Source: Annulohypoxylon bovei var. microspora (Eukaryota; Ascomycota; Sordariomycetes; Xylariales; Hypoxylaceae). From it: DNA of 64,000 bases. Numbering within the stretch: the stretch's first letter is position 1; each line of letters begins with the position of its first letter. A program made the position numbers and the translations under genes. The stretch is taken from assembly GCA_022836615.1 (NCBI GenBank), contig MU405281.1:124001-188000 (forward strand). Reading direction: 5' to 3'. The notes under the pieces are model-generated. The model worked only from the letters and a program-made list of their open reading frames with translations. It did not search any database and was not told the DNA's origin. Shown here one piece after another: positions 33,896 to 44,964 of the stretch.

Positions 33896-35167
33896 ATGAT
33901 GAGACAGACCTTCCAACCCCTCTTTCGACTGCCCCGCGCTGCGTTTTCTTCCTCCTCTTCCTCATTTTCAATTCCATCTTCTTGCTTCCGGCCTTCCATC
34001 TCTCCAAGGGTCTCAGCCTTTCCTTCATCACAATCAATCCAACCATCTATTCGATACTTCTCTGCAAGCTCTGTAAAGATGACGAACCGCGGCAACACGA
34101 TCAGAGCGTAAGTCTTTAAGCCCCTCTCGTTCCTTCCTATAACAATTTGCAGGAATTAGGCAAGAGAGCTAATGAACTGTCTAGCTTCCTCGACGTGGAA
34201 TGGGAAGGACCTGTCCTGGACAGCGACTTTAACCCTACCTCTACTGTTAAGGGTATGTTTTATGCAATCTCACCCTAAGCACCTAACCATCTGTCTATTC
34301 TGCTTTCTCTGTGGATTTCTTTCCATCGATGCTACATCCAACCAACTCAACCGAGTCAATTGGACGCAACTACGTGTGTGGATGTATTAGCAATCCTTTT
34401 GGTTGGAACCAGAAGCTCAATTGGCCTATAAATACCAATTGCGTTATCATCGTTATGGTTCTAGATGAATTCGAGCTGACAGCACTTCAACCTTATAGCC
34501 CAGTCCGGTCGTATTGAGCTAATCCTCTGGAAGGAGCTCGTTCCTAAGACGGTCGAGAACTTCCGAGCTCTCTGCACTGGCGAGAAGGGCTTCGGTTACA
34601 AGGGTTCTTCCTTCCACCGCATCATCCCCGAATTCATGCTTCAGGGTGGTGACTTCACCCGTGGTAACGTACGTTGCGCTCGCTTCTAGATGAAGGCGTA
34701 CATTTTGAATATAGGTTGATCTTACTAACCGTATAACAGGGCACGGGTGGCAAGTCCATCTACGGCGAGAAGTTCGCTGATGAGAGACTCGACCTTCTAC
34801 ACGAAGACCAGTACACCTTGTCTATGGCCAACGCTGGCCCTAACACGTAAGCCCTCTCTCTTGCACACTCCCTTCTTTGGATAATCCGACAATCGAATCA
34901 TACGCGTATCTTGTTTCTCATACCTCTACGTTCTCGTATTCTAAGCTGACGTGTCTCGTGAATAGCAACGGCTCTCAGTTCTTCCTCACCACCATCAAGA
35001 CCTCCTGGCTCAATGGCCGTCACGTTCCTTTCGGTACCGTGGACATAGATCCTGCCCACGGCGATTCCCTAAGGGTCGTCAAGTCCATCGAGGCTACGGG
35101 ATCTCAGAGCGGTGCCATCAAGTATGGCAAGCGACCCACCATCGTCAACTGCGGCGAGTCATCTTAG
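33896..35167 (+). CDS. Cyclophilin A-type peptidyl-prolyl isomerase, mitochondrial and cytosolic forms
   Basis: Five exons: 33896-34107, 34185-34252, 34499-34668, 34740-34846, 34966-35167. The full product is 252 aa; a second in-frame ATG at 34079 gives a 191-aa form. The enzyme turns Xaa-Pro bonds and is the cyclosporin A target. The core has FRALCTGEKGFGYKGSSFHRII, PEFMLQGGDFTRGNG, SMANAGPNTNGSQFFLTT and the cyclosporin-contact Trp in KTSWLNGRH. The first ~60 residues are Arg/Ser-rich with no acidic residue (LFRLPRAAF), a good mitochondrial presequence, and the second ATG sits just before the cytosolic form's start. One gene making both forms is established for Neurospora cyclophilin. Intron 2 is long (246 nt). 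The two adjacent start codons at 33896 and 33899 encode MM. Confidence 0.93.
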
Positions 35168-35651
35168 AGAACAAAGGCAGCCACAGGCATGTTTACGGTG
35201 TAGTGTCATTTCTACCTGACACATAATGCCGCTCTATACTGCTTCCTCTCGAGCATCGGTGTAGGCTACGCAAAAGGGTTCGGACAAAAGATTTCAATGG
35301 TTCAAGTTGCGAGACAACTAAACTAGCAAATCTACGCGCTAGGTAGCTAGGTAGTTGTTAATGACATTTGCCTCGCCATTTATTTTTCAATCGTACGCCC
35401 TAGGCTATGCCAGGCTGTGATAAGTCGTGACTATTATAGCTATTATAGCCCGAGAGTCTTCAATCGGTAAGGGTCTTGAATTAGTAAATTTCATCAGACC
35501 ACAGGGATGAGTGTTGTATTCCTATAATACCAAGCATCTTTTCCGCTGAACGCCGTGCCATGCAGTAATAACAACCTCGGAAACCGAGGGGGAACAAAGA
35601 GCACCCAATAAAGAACAATGATGTCCGCCAATCTCATCCGTCGCTGTTAGG
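35168..35651. other. Convergent 3' intergenic region
   Basis: About 0.48 kb between the 3' ends of cyclophilin (+) and RPC34 (-). Holds a GGTAGCTAGGTAG motif near 35342. No gene. Confidence 0.6.
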
Positions 35652-36873
35652 TCATGATAACCATTTATCAAAGTATTCGCATCCTCCGGCCCATACGGGA
35701 CCACCCTCCTCGCAGAGCTCGAAGACGGGACACTGACCACAAGGTACTGTCGTTAAACCATTAGTTCTCGGTTCCCAGAAATCCTCGCTGTCCAGCTTGG
35801 CCATCTCCGGGTTATGCTTCGAAATGCGCACGGCCCTGTAGCCAACCCGTTCGCCCATCTTGACCGCCTCGATCCGGTTCTCCCAGACGAGTATATCGAT
35901 CAATTCTTGGACGTGTTCCGTCTTCAACGGTTGTCCTTTTGCTACTTGCTTCTGGATGATTTCCGCGGTGATCTCTTCGGCCGTCGGGTAGCCGGTATAG
36001 CCCGCGGGTAGGGGGAGGCGGACGGTGCCGCGAACTTTATATGCGGGGGCCGTTACAGGGGCGGCGCCGGCATCGTCTCTGGACATGGCGTCTGCGGTTC
36101 TCTTCTTGCTCTTCATCGCGGCCTCCGACAATCCGCCCCTGATGACCCCTTTCTTCGGCAGGACGGGGCTGACGCTTTGGGCGTTCCGTTCGCCCGTGCT
36201 CCGGTAGCTGCCTCGCTCCTTGATGATGCGCACCACCACCGTCTGCAGCACGTCGATGAAGGCCTCGTCGAGGTACTGGTCGGTGTACCACGGACCGCCT
36301 GTGGCGCGGGCCGAGGGCTGCAGGTTGAACTTGATCCACATCTTCTTGGACGTGTTCTCGACGGTGGTGAATTGCTGGATGAAGCGCTTGGCTTCCAGCT
36401 CTTTAAGTGATTTCCGCAGCGCATTGTCTTGGAGGTTGAGACGCTTCTTGATTTCTTGCTGCCACGCACCCTCTTGCCCGGCTGCGTCGATGATTTCGTA
36501 GACGAGGACTTGGTCTTCGGAGGTCAGGGCTTTGTATCTGTTTGAAGCGACGATTAGTTCGTGGGTAAGGTAGGTGTGGGCAAAGGATAGGAACAGAAGG
36601 GACTGGGAGTGACAATGTCAACACTACTCACTTGACTGCTTCTGCCTCGGGACGGACGCGCCATGCCAGGCCGCTGTGGAAATGGACGGGGGCGAATAGG
36701 CGCTCCCTAGTCAAAAGTTGGACGATCTGCAATAGCTTCTTGACATCTTTGGGCGGGACGACATCGAGGGTCATTAGGTCTTCTTGGGAGAATAGCCTAT
36801 TAGGATCCCCGCTGCATGCATCTTCGCACGCAGTGTAGAGCTGAGTCTTGAGGAGGGAGGTTTCGTCGTCCAT
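35652..36873 (-). CDS. RPC34: RNA polymerase III subunit Rpc34 (RPC6)
   Basis: Exons 36873-36632 and 36537-35652 (94-nt intron, GTGAGT/CAG) give 375 aa. Rpc34 belongs to the Rpc82-Rpc34-Rpc31 trimer that helps Pol III open promoters and contacts TFIIIB. Tandem winged-helix regions are visible: residues about 5-80 (LMTLDVVPPKDVKKLLQIVQ, RERLFAPVHF), about 88-155 (EDQVLVYEIIDAAG, GAWQQEIKKRLNLQ, LRKSLKELEAKRFI) and the WYTDQYLDEAFIDVL segment typical of the family. The C-terminus carries CGQC, then FELC, then GGC, a four-Cys set that matches the Fe-S-binding C-terminus known for this subunit. The gene is head-to-head with STI1, 766 bp apart. Confidence 0.93.
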
Positions 36874-37639
36874 CTTGAATGGTAGTTCGGAGGTGACTCG
36901 GATTGATTTTGGAGTATTAGTGGTGAGCCTATCAAAGTAATAGGTAATTGAGAATTGCGCGGTGGAGACGCGTTGAAGCGTTAAAAAATTACTTATGTAT
37001 ACATAACGAGCTTGATGATTGAAAAGTTTGTAAGACTATAATGAAGAATTGGTTGTCGAAGTTATAAAAGGGTTGGTGTAGTTAACTGACTCACTAGTAA
37101 TAGTTGTAGAATTGAAAATAGCTGCCCCGCGCGGCAACAAGGTTGTCGATGAAGGAAAGCTTGGAAATATTTCTTATCGTTCTTATCGTCCTTTCTTATC
37201 GCGATTCGATGTTTTGCTTCTTCAATCAATTATATCGGCCCACTAGGTACATATGCACGTAGGCGCAGTCCGGAGAACTGGGAAGTATCTACGTATATAA
37301 ATAGTGTGGGAAGGTACAAGGCAATTGAGTTTTTAGTGGCTGCTAGATGTCGGCAGGCGCAGCTTCCTTACATGTTTGTAACCCCACCAATAAATGATCG
37401 TACCCCACCGTAGAAAGCGTAGAAAGCTCTCGAATTCAAACGCATTCAGCCCTTAAAAGATTCAACTCCCAGCCGTCTTATTCCAATGTTTGAGAATACT
37501 TATTCTTTCTCTACATAATTTGACAAACGCGGCGAATACGTTTAAGATACACTTCCCATAACCACTTTTTCAGTTATTGCACTTTTATTTATTTTCTTTG
37601 GTCAACCAAGACACACGTCTCCGGTGAATATTCCTCATC
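36874..37639. promoter_or_regulatory. Shared divergent promoter region of RPC34 and STI1
   Basis: 766 bp between two head-to-head start codons. C/T-rich stretches precede STI1. A two-unit GAATATTC element at 37626-37633 lies in the STI1 leader just before its ATG; full heat-shock elements need three units, so this is weak. A TAGGTACATATG copy lies near 37244. Shared regulation is inferred from position only. Confidence 0.4.
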
Positions 37640-39671
37640 ATGGCATCCGTTGACGAGCTTAAGGCTCTAGGCAACAAAGCTATTGCTGAGAGGAAGTTTG
37701 ACGAGGCCATGTAAGTATTTATGCTTTATATATTTTCCTTCTTCTATTTGAAGCTCCTTAAACCACCTGGAACATATGGAACATATGGAACGTATGGAAC
37801 GGTCAAACTAACAACCCGTCACTAGCGACGCCTTCACCAAGGCCGTCTCTATCGACCCGAACAACCACATCTTATACAGCAACCGATCTGCTGCTTATGC
37901 TTCCAAGAAGAATTGGTCCAGTGCTCTGAAGGATGCCGAGAGAACCACCACGATCAAGCCGGATTGGTCGCGAGGATGGGGACGAAAGGGAGCCGCTCTA
38001 CACGGTTCCGGTGACCTCATAGGCGCCGTCGATGCTTACGAGGAGGGTCTTAAATATGACCCAAACAACGCAGGTCTGAAGAACTCGCTCGCCTCTGTCC
38101 AGAGAGCAATAGAGAATGAAGGTATGTATACTTAAAATTCAACTCCTGCTTCATTTATCATATGTTCCCTATATTGACCTCTCTTCTTTTATAGGTGCTG
38201 GCAGGCGTGCGGACCCTACCGGCGGTCTTGGCAGCATGTTTAACGACCCTGATCTGCTCCAGAAGTTGATGAACAACCCGAAGACTAGCGGCTACCTCGC
38301 TGATCCTTCTTTCATTTCGAAGATCCAGGCCATACAGGATAACCCCCAAAATACCCAGGATCTATTTAGTGACCCTCGGATGATCCAGGTTTTAGGAGTT
38401 TTGATGGGTATTGATATGCATATGGGAGGACCCGGTGATATGCCTGGCGCCGCCGCAGCTGCATCTTCCGGTACCAAGGAAGCCGAGGAGGACGTTAACA
38501 TGCCGGATCTCATCCCTGCCGATTCCCAGCCTCAGTCTAAATCCGAACCTGCCAGAGCTCCCGAGCCCGAGCCCGAGCCCGAGGTAGATGAGGAGGAGCA
38601 GGCCAAGAAGCAGGCCAAGGTAGAGGCTGACAAGGAAAAGGCGCTGGGTACCGAGAACTACAAGAAGCGCAACTTTGACGAGGCTATCAAGCACTATGGC
38701 AAGGCGTGGGAGTTGCACAAGGATATTACCTACCTCAACAACCTGGGTGCTGCCCACTTCGAGAAGGGCGAGTACCAGGCTTGCATCGACGCATGTACCA
38801 AGGCCATCGAGGAGGGTCGCCAGATCTATGCCGATTTCAAGATGATCGCCAAGTCGTACGCGCGTATCGGTACGGCGTACGAGAAGCTGGGAGATCTTCC
38901 GCACGCGATCGAGAATTACCAAAAGTCGCTGACCGAGCACCGAACGCCTGACACTGTCAACAAGCTTCGCGCTGTCGAACGTAGAAATATTGACGAGACC
39001 AAGAAGGCCTACGTTGATCCGGCCAAGGCCGAGGAAGCCCGTGAAAAGGGCAACACGAAGTTCAAGGAGCAAGACTTCCCCGGTGCCGTCGAAGCTTATT
39101 CGGAGATGATAAAGCGCTCGCCAGAAGACCCTCGCGGATACAGCAACCGCGCGGCCGCCTTTGTGAAGCTGTTCGAATTTCCTAGCGCTCTCGAGGATTG
39201 TAACGCGGCGATCAAGAAGGACCCCAAGTTTATCCGGGCCTACATCCGCAAAGCACAGATCTACTTCGGCATGCGCGACTACTCCAGATGTATCGACGCT
39301 TGCAACGATGCTACTACGGTAGACAGCGAGCATTACAACAATGCTAACACGCGGGAGATCGATCAACAGCAGCAGAAGGCCTTGCAAGCCATGTACTCCG
39401 CCCGAGAGAATGAGACGGAAGACCAGACCCGGGAGAGATTGTCGAAAGACCCCGAGGTAAGTACTAGGCACATGCCGATCGCTATGATATGACCCAAACG
39501 ACTAACAAGGCAATCTAGATTATGAGCATCATGCAAGATCCTGTCATGCAGTCCATCCTCCAGCAGGCTCAATCCGACCCGGCAGCGCTTCAGGAGCATA
39601 TGCGCAACCCGAGCGTGCGTTCTAACATTCAAAAACTAGCCGCGGCTGGCGTTATCCGCATGGGACGATGA
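37640..39671 (+). CDS. STI1: Hsp70-Hsp90 organising co-chaperone Sti1/Hop
   Basis: Exons 37640-37710, 37826-38121, 38195-39456 and 39519-39671 give 593 aa (yeast Sti1 is 589). It bridges Hsp70 and Hsp90 and hands over clients. In order: TPR1 (about 1-115; LKALGNKAIAERKFDEAI, ILYSNRSAAYASKKNW), first STI1/DP motif (about 135-190; NDPDLLQKLMNNPKTSGYL), an acidic Pro/Glu linker (PEPEPEPEVDEEEQAKK), TPR2A (about 235-360; GTENYKKRNFDEAIKHYGKA), TPR2B (about 370-490; AREKGNTKFKEQDFPGAVEAY) and the second DP motif (about 540-593; DPVMQSILQQAQSDPAALQ). The carboxylate-clamp Asn/Lys/Arg positions look conserved. Introns have CTAAC branch points; intron 1 contains 9-bp tandem repeats. Confidence 0.96.
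37769..37800. repeat. 9-bp tandem repeat in STI1 intron 1
   Basis: GGAACATAT twice, then GGAACGTAT, then GGAAC, lying between the donor and the branch point of STI1 intron 1. Confidence 0.85.
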
Positions 39672-40424
39672 GCGTCGGTTGATGAATGTTAGGCGTGGGG
39701 AAGCTTTGAAGGAGAAGTAGAGGGACGAACCCTTCTCCAACCGCTTTTATCGGTTAATACGTAAGGCGATCAAGTGGTTAGTCCGTTAGCTACCGGGGCA
39801 TTGGGTCATATTGCGAAGCTGTATTCTAATTGCGAATCACGTTCAGGGCGTTGAAAAATGCACAGGAGGATCAGGGAACGAAGACAGATGACTTTACGGT
39901 AATAACAGATCCCAGTACTTTTGGGGCTTTGTGAGTTTTCCAGTGACTTATGGTTTAGTTCTAATTGAAATCAATGTTCTTATTATACGCCGACTTATGC
40001 CTACTAGGTACATCACATTACCTACCCAGGTACATATAAGTAGCTGCCGCTTCAATATCTTGGGTCGATGATAGGTAGGTATTGTAAACAAACAGTATAG
40101 TATTTACGCCAAGGAAATTACGTAACATCCATTATATGATCATGTACCATAAATATCCAATCTCTATTAAATTCCAAGCTCGTGCTAATATTTTGCTACC
40201 TGCCGGTATTCTTGAATCTCGAACTTGGCCAGAACATTACCGCCGAAACCTATACTCCTGATATTTTACAAACCAACTCATTACAGCCCTATATAATTCA
40301 ACCGTGACAACCGGTACCGTCTCTCCCAATACCATGGTCATCAATTGCATTGCCATCTCTTTTGTATTAATAGCATTAGTCTCTGTTACTAGAAGCACAT
40401 CTTAATGAAATATTAGGATTACAC
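39672..40424. other. Convergent 3' intergenic region
   Basis: About 0.75 kb between the 3' ends of STI1 (+) and the Ctr gene (-). Holds two ACTAGGTACAT/CCCAGGTACAT motifs near 40004-40036. No gene. Confidence 0.55.
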
Positions 40425-41129
40425 TTACAGAGGACCAATACTCTCCCATTGAAGTGTGAAGAACCCGATGTAAGAACCGATTATAATACAAATGATGATA
40501 TATCCGTTATAGTACATGGCGAGAAGCATGATCCAGTAGGCGAGAGCAAAGTGTAAGGTGTGCAACAAAGAACGAATCGCCTGTTGCCAGACACTGGGCC
40601 GGAACGGAACAGCAGAAGCGAGAGTCACGGTATGCTCCTTCGCGATGAGAGACCCGTTGGCCGTCTCTGAGGACCCGTTTACGACCGCCGCGGCGAGTAC
40701 GGTTGTCTTCTTGAGGTGTTGGCGGATCAGGTGGCGGTCGTAGACCTTGGCGGCGCGGCGGAGGAGTTCAAGCAAGATGACGAGAAACACGGTTCCGATG
40801 CAAAGACCTGCGAACGCGCCACGAGATTTGATCTGCCATGATTGGGAAAGGAAGCACGCGTCGATGGTGTCCCAGTTCCAGAGCATCTGATGTTAGCATC
40901 GGTTAGCAAGAATCCAGGACATGTACGGTTCGTAGGCCCGTAAAAGTAGAAGCCGTCGTCTTACCGAGACCTTACAGGCGATATCTGTCCCGCCTGTGCT
41001 TCCCATCGTGCTCATGTCCCCCATCCCCGCCGTAGAAGTCGGGTCTGTGAGGCTAGTTGTTGATGCACCCATAGTCGTCGCGGCCGAGGCTACGGTTCCT
41101 GTTGACATTGGCATTGACATTCCATCCAT
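40425..41129 (-). CDS. Ctr-family copper transporter
   Basis: Exons 41129-40965 and 40886-40425 (78-nt intron, GTAAGA/CAG) give 208 aa. The family carries Cu(I) across plasma or vacuolar membranes as a trimer. The N-terminus is Met/Ser/Thr-rich with MSMPM and MGDMSTM copper-binding motifs. The junction CKVSMLWNWDTIDACFLS is the family signature before helix 1. Three helices follow: about residues 76-98 (AFAGLCIGTVFLVILLELL), 165-185 with the MLLAM (MX3M) copper relay, and 187-203 with the GSYIG (GX3G) packing motif. A Ctr2/Ctr3-like type fits best; which one is not decided. The TAA stop overlaps a perfect donor sequence (CT|GTAAGTG), so a further short C-terminal exon is possible; no convincing acceptor was found. 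Confidence 0.9.
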
Positions 41130-41985
41130 GCTTACTTGTTGTCGTCGATATTATCCAGCGGATTGGCTCTTTCTGGTGTAGTATGTCTTACCTAAGTAGG
41201 GGAAATGGCAGAGGTCACTAAAAATACATTAAAGTAATGTATTTGAAATGTTTCCCGACCGAGTCCAAGCATGGAGCCGGTTCTTTGTCCCGAAACTCGA
41301 AGGGTGATCTCTGAGGATAAAGGGGCTCAATTGCCGCCCAAATGTAACTGACGTATAGACAAATCTAGACAATGTCGGCACCGTGAGGATTCTTTTTGCT
41401 AGGAGGATAATTTCGTTATAAATAGATATTCCACAATTAGTTCTTTCATCCCGAATGAAAGGATATCATGACCAGAAGCGTTTCGCCTTACGCCAAAACG
41501 CGAAAGTCGCTCAAGAGTTTCATGAATATTCTTCATCAATACGGAACAAAAAGATCATACGTTACATGACTAGTAAAATATATTTACTTAGATCTCCGAG
41601 GAGGTAGGCGAGGAAGATATTTTGACGCTCTCTTATCTTACTATTAATCTGCGGTCCTATGGCCATTCTCATGCCTCTTCCTCCCTACCAAAAAATACGT
41701 AAAAGAAAAAAGTCCCATGCATCAACACACTACTATTTTGCTCTGTACGGCCGACCTTCTTCTAGATGAGAATAAACTTTATGGAAAAATACAGTGCTAT
41801 TAATACTTTGACCTATGAATTTAACGCCTATCTACTCCTACCCCCTTTTCCTCCGCACAGATAAAAAATGTATTATATAGCTTATGATAAAAGGTAACTA
41901 TTTACTATGGAGGTATCTTAGAAATGGATAGCGTTCTACTATGAGGTAACAAAAGGCAATCGTCACCTTTAACACCACCACAAGC
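41130..41985. other. Intergenic, no gene recognised
   Basis: About 0.86 kb between the start of the Ctr gene (promoter side) and the 3' end of the Zn2Cys6 gene, both on the - strand. AT-rich, no ORF of interest. I did not find a convincing copper-regulator site. Confidence 0.5.
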
Positions 41986-44964
41986 CTAAAAATTAGGCAT
42001 AATGGACGCGCCATAATCCATCGGCCCTTCAAAGAAGAAATTCTGATCCATACCCAGCCCGTCAAAGAAGTCATTAGCCCACGAGACGCCGGGACTCCAC
42101 TCCTCGCAAGACGGCTGTCCGCCGCCGACGTCCATCCCCAGAGATGCCATGGACCAGTTCCCCTCCATGCCCTGGCCGGCGTTGAGGTCCTGGCCCCCGC
42201 CGACGCTGGCTCCCGCCGGCGGCCCGGGCCTCCGCCTCTCGCTGTCCGCGGCGGCCACCAGCTCGGCCCACCGCTCCAGCTTCAGGCACGTGCCCTTGAT
42301 CTTCTTCGCGGCCATGTCCCACGTGTCGTTCTCCCACGCCACGCCGCCCTGTTTCTGGCTAGCCGCCTGCGCCTGCTCGAACCGCGCCGCCATGGCCTGG
42401 AGGACGCCGGGGACGTCGATGTGCAGCTCGGGCTGCGACAGCAGGTGCGTTCTGATGACGTGCACGGCGGAGGAGATCGCGGGGTCGATGTCCTTGGCCC
42501 TGAGCGCGGGGACGGGAACGAGCGCCGCGCCGCTGCAGCCCGGGTCGTTCCGCACCATCTGCGACGGCGCGGCCGCGTCCGACGCGGGCCTGAAGCTGCG
42601 GTCGGGGCTGGAGAGCTTGGACCAGCGGGCCAGCATCGTCACGGCGTTGATGAGCTGGGCGGATACGGGCATGGGCAGCACGAAGTACTCGGTTACTTCG
42701 ATGGATAGCCAGAACTCGAACCATGACTTGAGCGTGCTGCTGGCGCGGTAGAATATATCGAGCGAGGAGGCTGAGTCTAGGGATAGGGATGCTAAAGAGT
42801 TTGATATTTTCTCTAGGAGCGTGGCGTCGATCCTCGGGGGCTCCCATAGACGCAGTTTCGCGGTGTTGATGTGACATGTGATGAGCCCTATCGTGTCTAG
42901 ATTAGTCACGGTTTATTAAGGTCAGTTGTAAGAAGTACGCACTATTCGTTACTAGATTCGGGGGCAGTGACGCTGTAAACTTCTCCAGTTCCGCGTGGAA
43001 CATGTTAGAATAAGCGCTTGTAGGCGCGCGGGTGATCCCGGTCAGTTCGTTCGCGGTTGGATCTTTCGCATGCAGTTGTGCAATACGCTCGGAGAGGTTC
43101 TGGATGCGGACTAGGCGGATGAGGAGCAAATCAGATTCATACTCTTCGTCGGCCTCGAGCTCTCTGAGGCATTGGTCGATGTAAGGCGTATATCTAGGCG
43201 GATCGATCCGCTGAAACGCGAGCGATATACTGCTACTATGTGAGCGTCCTGACTATCATATATGCCCCCTAATTGTGTTTTATCTACCAAGGTAGATACG
43301 TTTCGGAACTAGAAAGGTGAGGCGGGTGTAGTAAGGTCACCGTTACTTACATCGAAGTCATATACCAGACCCCACAAAGCGCCCTCCTCTCATCGTTGGT
43401 CCTGGCCGGTGGGGCTTCGGGATTTGTCTGTAATAACTTTGTCCTTTCTTGCAAGTCAGCATTTCTGTTAATGCCTAAGTCTGCTGCTAGACTGTTCGCT
43501 AGCCCTATCAGGTTGTTCATCTGCGCATGTACCATGCAATGGTATTGATAATAACCCATGACGAGGAGGAGCGACTGAAGAATCTCGAGAGACCGTTCCG
43601 AACGCATAATCATATGTTCGGATATGTGTTTCAGTATGAAATAATTTTGGGCTCTCATAGACTTGATGTTCTTATAAGATGCGACCATCCGGATGGTAGA
43701 AAATAGGAAAGGACGTCTCGATGCTATCTCGGATGCCGTGGTCCCTGGTGGGAATGGCACAAATGGGTAGTTTGGCATGAGCTTCTCGATATAAGTCGAC
43801 AGCTGAACTTCATCCGGCTCGAGCGGGGTGGGGAGTTCGCCCGCGGGAGCGCGACAAACACAGACGCGAGGAGCACGCTCATTATAAGAGCTCGGTATCG
43901 GTACCGCTCTCAGTGGCTCATGGTTTAACCTCGAAGCTTGAGCTTGAGTGTTGCCACGGGCTGTTTCTATCTCTGGACTCTGTAGTTGTGTTACCCCTTC
44001 GGCCTCTCCTGGATGCGGAGAAACTTGTTTGGTCCCGGAAACCTGCTTCGACGCATCTCCAGAGTTGTTGGCCTTAATAAAATCGACGAGACTATTAAGC
44101 CTTTCCTCGAGTTGAGCGGTCTTACTGTAATGTGTATCACATCGTTAATATGTGTTTTCACTTTCAATATGTATTACAGCTGGCTTGTGCGCTTCTCTTA
44201 TTTCAAAAAGGGGTGACGTTGTGTCATTCCCCTTACATTTCCCCTTTACTCTAAAGGTATATTGGAAATGTGGTAAGGAGAAATACTAGGGAAAAGCAAT
44301 ACAGAGAAATATTGTGGAGGAATATCATGGGCGGCATGGAGAACTGTTATGGGAAGGTGCTAGCCAATGAAAGTCACCAATCAGAAGGACGTCGAAGTGT
44401 ATACCCATTTCATAACTCGAAAAGGTTCAACTGCATGGTAAGACACAGTGTTATTTATACATGAGTCAGTTGATTTGACGCCTCTTTTTTTTCTTTTTTT
44501 TAAAGGCGTATTAGAGAAATGTCGAGGAGAAATGTTAGGGAGAAAAGGATATTTACTAGGTGTCGGTTTTAGGGAATAATGACAAGGACTCAAGGAGTAA
44601 TAATAAGAATGCACATTTCGAAGATATCACGACGTAAAAATTAAAAAAACACGGAAATACTTACGAAGGTTTACTTTGTCTTTTCTTCCTTGGTTTATGT
44701 ATTTGACCAACGCAATTTTTCTCTAAACGTTCGCACCTAAACGCCCCCGTATCCTGTCAGCTTATATCTCGAGGACGGAAGCAATACCAACCGAAAACTC
44801 CTGTTCGAAGTCGGTAGGGCTGGCAGATCCATGAGAGAATCTACTCACCTATCGCATCTACCGCCTGATGCGTTCCTTGATCGCAGGCACTTAGCCTTTG
44901 CGAGAGCGCACGGCGAACATGCGGCACCCCATTTAGCAACAACGGCGTTCTTTGGTCGATCCAT
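41986..44964 (-). CDS. Zn2Cys6 (Gal4-type) transcription factor
   Basis: Five exons: 44964-44849, 44736-44665, 44124-43351, 43235-42943, 42896-41986, giving 721 aa. The zinc cluster is split over exons 1-2: C-X2-C-X6-C-X10-C-X2-C-X6-C, from CSPCALAKAKC to CDRCERLEKNC, with a basic KPRKKRQSK stretch and then a short coiled-coil linker (TAQLEERLNSLVDFIKA) as in Gal4-type dimers. The middle region has the fungal-specific factor pattern (LVMGYYQYHCMVHAQMNNLIGLAN..., FQRIDPPRYTPYIDQCL, SLPPNL). The C-terminus is acidic/aromatic and Gly/Met-rich, a probable activation region. Introns are 112, 540, 115 and 46 nt; the 540-nt one is unusual. It is head-to-head with an MFS exporter, the common layout of pathway-specific regulators. 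An NAG-NAG choice at exon 4 shifts two residues. Confidence 0.87.
44125..44664 (-). other. 540-nt intron of the Zn2Cys6 gene with inverted repeats
   Basis: This intron is 5-10 times longer than its neighbours. It contains a hairpin at about 44230-44280 (CCTTACATTTCC against GGAAATGTGGTAAGG) and similar AGAAATGTCGAGGAG / AGAAATGTTAGGGAG copies near 44514-44543. A TGTCATTCCCCTT arm near 44220 and an AGGGAATAATGACAAGG arm near 44571-44587 are imperfect inverted copies, so a small MITE-like element may sit inside. Confidence 0.45.

Noticed and set aside
37626..37633. Heat-shock element for STI1
   Set aside because: Only two GAA/TTC units, and located in the leader next to the ATG; too weak to claim.
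38392..39471. A 359-codon open frame on the - strand
   Set aside because: It is fully antisense to the STI1 coding exon, Leu/Val/Gly-rich as expected from the complement of a biased coding sequence, and has no family motif.
42074..42877. Arg-rich ORFs overlapping the Zn2Cys6 gene's last exon
   Set aside because: They are alternative-frame shadows in a GC-rich part of the exon; the chosen frame continues the spliced protein.
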